NCBI RefSeq assembly: GCF_016907275.1 | Contig: NZ_JAFBBP010000001.1 | Coordinates: 1,550,001 to 1,614,000, forward strand | Direction: 5' to 3' | From: Micromonospora luteifusca | Lineage (GTDB): Bacteria > Actinomycetota > Actinomycetes > Mycobacteriales > Micromonosporaceae | DNA: 64,000 nucleotides | Shown: positions 62,250 through 64,000 of the stretch, piece by piece | Layout of the letters: each line of letters starts with the position of its first letter | How positions within the stretch are numbered: position 1 is the stretch's first letter | Program-made: the position numbers and the translations under genes | Notes under the pieces: model-generated | Told to the model about the DNA's origin: nothing | The model's database searches: none | Seen by the model: only the letters and a program-made list of their open reading frames with translations

Positions 62250-63659
62250 GTGACGGTTCGCGTGCGCTTCGCTCCCTCCCCGACCGGTATGTTCCACGTC
62301 GGCGGCGCCCGCTCGGCGCTGCAGAACTGGATCTACGCCAAGCAGCAGGGCGGTGTGTTCGTACTTCGCATCGAAGACACCGACGCGGCGCGCAACAAGC
62401 CCGAGTGGACCGAGGGCATCCTCTCCGCGCTGGACTGGATCGGCATCTCCCGGGGCAGCTACGAGGGCCCGTACTTCCAGTCGGAGAACGCCGGCGAGCA
62501 CCGGGCCGCCGCCGCCCGCCTCTACGAGTCCGGCCGCGCCTACTACTGCGACTGCACCCGCGAGGACGTGCAGGCCCGCACCGGCTCGCAGTACCAGGGC
62601 TACGACGGCTACCACCGCGACCGCAACCTCGGCCCCGGGGTGGGGCACGCACTGCGCTTCCGTACGCCGGACGAGGGCACGACCGTGGTGGTCGACCTGA
62701 TCCGCGGTGAGCCCACCTTCGAGAACCGACTCATCGAGGACTTCGTCATCGCCCGGGGCGACGGCTCGCCGGTCTTCCTGCTGGCCAACGTCGTCGACGA
62801 CATGACCATGGGGATCACCCATGTGGTCCGGGCCGAGGAGCACCTGCCCAACACGCCCAAGCAGCAGCTGCTCTGGGACGCTCTCGGGGTCAAGCCGCCG
62901 GTCTGGGCGCACGTGCCGGTGGTGGTCAACGAGAAGCGGCAGAAGCTCTCCAAGCGGCGGGACAAGGTGGCGCTGGAGGCGTACCGCGAGGAGGGCTACC
63001 TTCCCGGCGCGATGCGCAACTACCTGATGCTGCTCGGCTGGGCGCCCTCGGGGGACCGCGAGATCGTCCCCTGGTCGGTCATCGAGGACGAGTTCCGGCT
63101 GGAGGAGGTCAACCCCTCCCCCGCGTTCTTCGACGAGAAGAAGCTGCGCGCTTTCAACGGCGACTACATCCGCGCGCTGCCGGTGGATGAGTTCGTCGAC
63201 GCCTGCCAGCCATGGCTGACCGGCACCGGGACGATCGCGCCGCCGCCGTGGCAGCCCGAGGAGTTCGACGCCGAGGCGTTCGCCGCCGTGGCGCCGCTGG
63301 CCCAGACCCGGATCACGGTGCTCAGCGAGATCGTGCCGAACGTCGATTTCCTCTTCCTGGCCTCGCCGCTGATCGACGAAGCCGCCTGGGCCAAGACGAT
63401 GAAGGACGGCTCGGCCGAGCTGCTGGACTCCGCCATCGCGGCGTTCGACGCGCTGGAGTCCTGGGATGCCGACTCGCTGAAGTCGACGCTGGAGGCGGTC
63501 GGCGCCGAGCGTGGTCTCAAGCTCGGCAAGACGCAGGCGCCGGTCCGGGTCGCGGTCACCGGCCGCACCGTGGGCCTGCCGTTGTTCGAGTCGCTGGAGG
63601 TGCTCGGTCGCGAGCGCACCCTGACCCGGATGCGCGCCGCCCGACTCCGCCTGGTCTGA
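62250..63659 (+). CDS. gltX: Glutamate-tRNA ligase
   Basis: A 469-aa class I synthetase from GTG 62250. [20 protein letters not shown] holds the HIGH-like motif (HVGG), [12 protein letters not shown] the ED-D signature, and [20 protein letters not shown] the KMSKS-like KLSKR loop. The C-terminal anticodon-binding domain ends [13 protein letters not shown]. Charges tRNA-Glu (and in many actinobacteria also tRNA-Gln for later amidation). Confidence 0.95.
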   Translation: MTVRVRFAPSPTGMFHVGGARSALQNWIYAKQQGGVFVLRIEDTDAARNKPEWTEGILSALDWIGISRGSYEGPYFQSENAGEHRAAAARLYESGRAYYCDCTREDVQARTGSQYQGYDGYHRDRNLGPGVGHALRFRTPDEGTTVVVDLIRGEPTFENRLIEDFVIARGDGSPVFLLANVVDDMTMGITHVVRAEEHLPNTPKQQLLWDALGVKPPVWAHVPVVVNEKRQKLSKRRDKVALEAYREEGYLPGAMRNYLMLLGWAPSGDREIVPWSVIEDEFRLEEVNPSPAFFDEKKLRAFNGDYIRALPVDEFVDACQPWLTGTGTIAPPPWQPEEFDAEAFAAVAPLAQTRITVLSEIVPNVDFLFLASPLIDEAAWAKTMKDGSAELLDSAIAAFDALESWDADSLKSTLEAVGAERGLKLGKTQAPVRVAVTGRTVGLPLFESLEVLGRERTLTRMRAARLRLV

Positions 63660-63722
63660 TCTCCGAACCGACTCCCGCGCCGTCTCGGCGGCCGGTCGCC
63701 GGCCAGCCTGGTGCCCGGCCGC

Positions 63723-64000
63723 TCAGCGGCGTCGGGCTCGGTGCCGCCGCTGCAACCCGACGACGAGCGCGCCCACCAGCAGAGCCGCCGCGATCGTCCA
63801 CAGCCAGCCGCGCAACTGGCTGCTCTCCTGCGCCACCGGCACCGGGCTGCCCGTCGGAGTCGCACCAGCGGTCGCGGTGGCGGCCGGCGTCACCGACGAC
63901 GCCGCGTTCGCGGTCGGACCCACCGCCGCGGTCGGGGCGGAGCCACCGGCGGTCGGGGCGGAGCCGTCAGTGATCGACGGCGAGGCGGACGGGTCGGCGG
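63723..64000 (-). CDS. C-terminal part of a membrane-anchored secreted protein (partial)
   Basis: The frame is open at the window edge, so only the C-terminal 92 residues are seen. A Pro/Thr/Ser/Ala-rich linker (TAGGSAPTAAVGPTANAASS) is followed by one helix (LWTIAAALLVGALVVGL) and a basic tail QRRHRARRR, the topology of an extracellular domain held by a C-terminal anchor. It might be a CopC-like copper protein, but the diagnostic part is outside the window. Confidence 0.6.
   Translation of the reverse strand, partial: ADPSASPSITDGSAPTAGGSAPTAAVGPTANAASSVTPAATATAGATPTGSPVPVAQESSQLRGWLWTIAAALLVGALVVGLQRRHRARRR

Overview
The window is high-GC actinobacterial DNA, most likely from Micromonospora or a close relative of the Micromonosporaceae. 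This is inferred from the GC-rich codons, the GTG/TTG starts, secreted polysaccharide-active enzymes, mycothiol-type DinB and AhpE proteins, and the ahpE / DUF3052 / aceE neighbourhood known from actinobacteria. Most of it is ordinary chromosome. The main accessory stretch is about 7.5-14.4 kb, which is visibly AT-richer and partly decayed.

Layout. 0-7.5 kb: a GntR-TetR fusion regulator divergent from an FAD monooxygenase with palindromic operators between them, a secreted expansin, a lipoprotein, and a secreted GH31 glycosidase with two CBM-like insertions. 7.5-14.8 kb: a frameshifted small gene, a membrane NACHT NTPase, then a 3.36-kb integrated element bounded by a perfect 39-bp direct repeat. 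One copy of the repeat is the 3' end of rnpB (RNase P RNA, minus strand). The element carries only the C-terminal end of a tyrosine integrase, a 300-aa cytosolic plus 4-TM membrane gene pair, and one small membrane protein. 14.9-25.2 kb: TSUP exporter, MFS pump with a divergent MarR regulator, a DUF3311/MctP-type symporter pair, an M14 carboxypeptidase, RNase H-phosphatase, a zinc-ribbon coiled-coil protein and a Nif3-family protein. 25.3-28 kb: flavoprotein, XRE regulator and a prim-pol-like protein.

28.3-34.6 kb: a tightly coupled five-gene minus-strand operon (DUF1800, DUF1501, ferric-reductase-like oxidoreductase, secreted FMN-binding protein, ApbE) that looks like an export-linked flavin electron-transfer unit. 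35-45 kb: DUF3040, SWIM plus SNF2 helicase, PfkB kinase, DinB, polysaccharide pyruvyl transferase, GNAT, SDR and others. 45-50 kb: an IclR regulator followed by a sugar-type ABC importer whose two permeases are fused in one chain, then a truncated PPOX gene and a GYD protein. 50.8-58.8 kb: tRNA-Val(UAC), AhpE, DUF3052, a fused 2-oxoacid dehydrogenase E1 with a repeat insertion, MarR, YjbQ and aceE. 58.9-64 kb: SRPBCC protein, GH1 beta-glucosidase translationally coupled to an MFS transporter, gltX, and the 3' end of a membrane-anchored protein.

The best candidates for something undescribed are the two-gene pair inside the rnpB element (possible phage-defence module), the nearby membrane NACHT protein, the DUF1800/DUF1501/flavin operon, and the single-chain ABC permease. 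All functional statements come from reading motifs by eye; no database search was possible.
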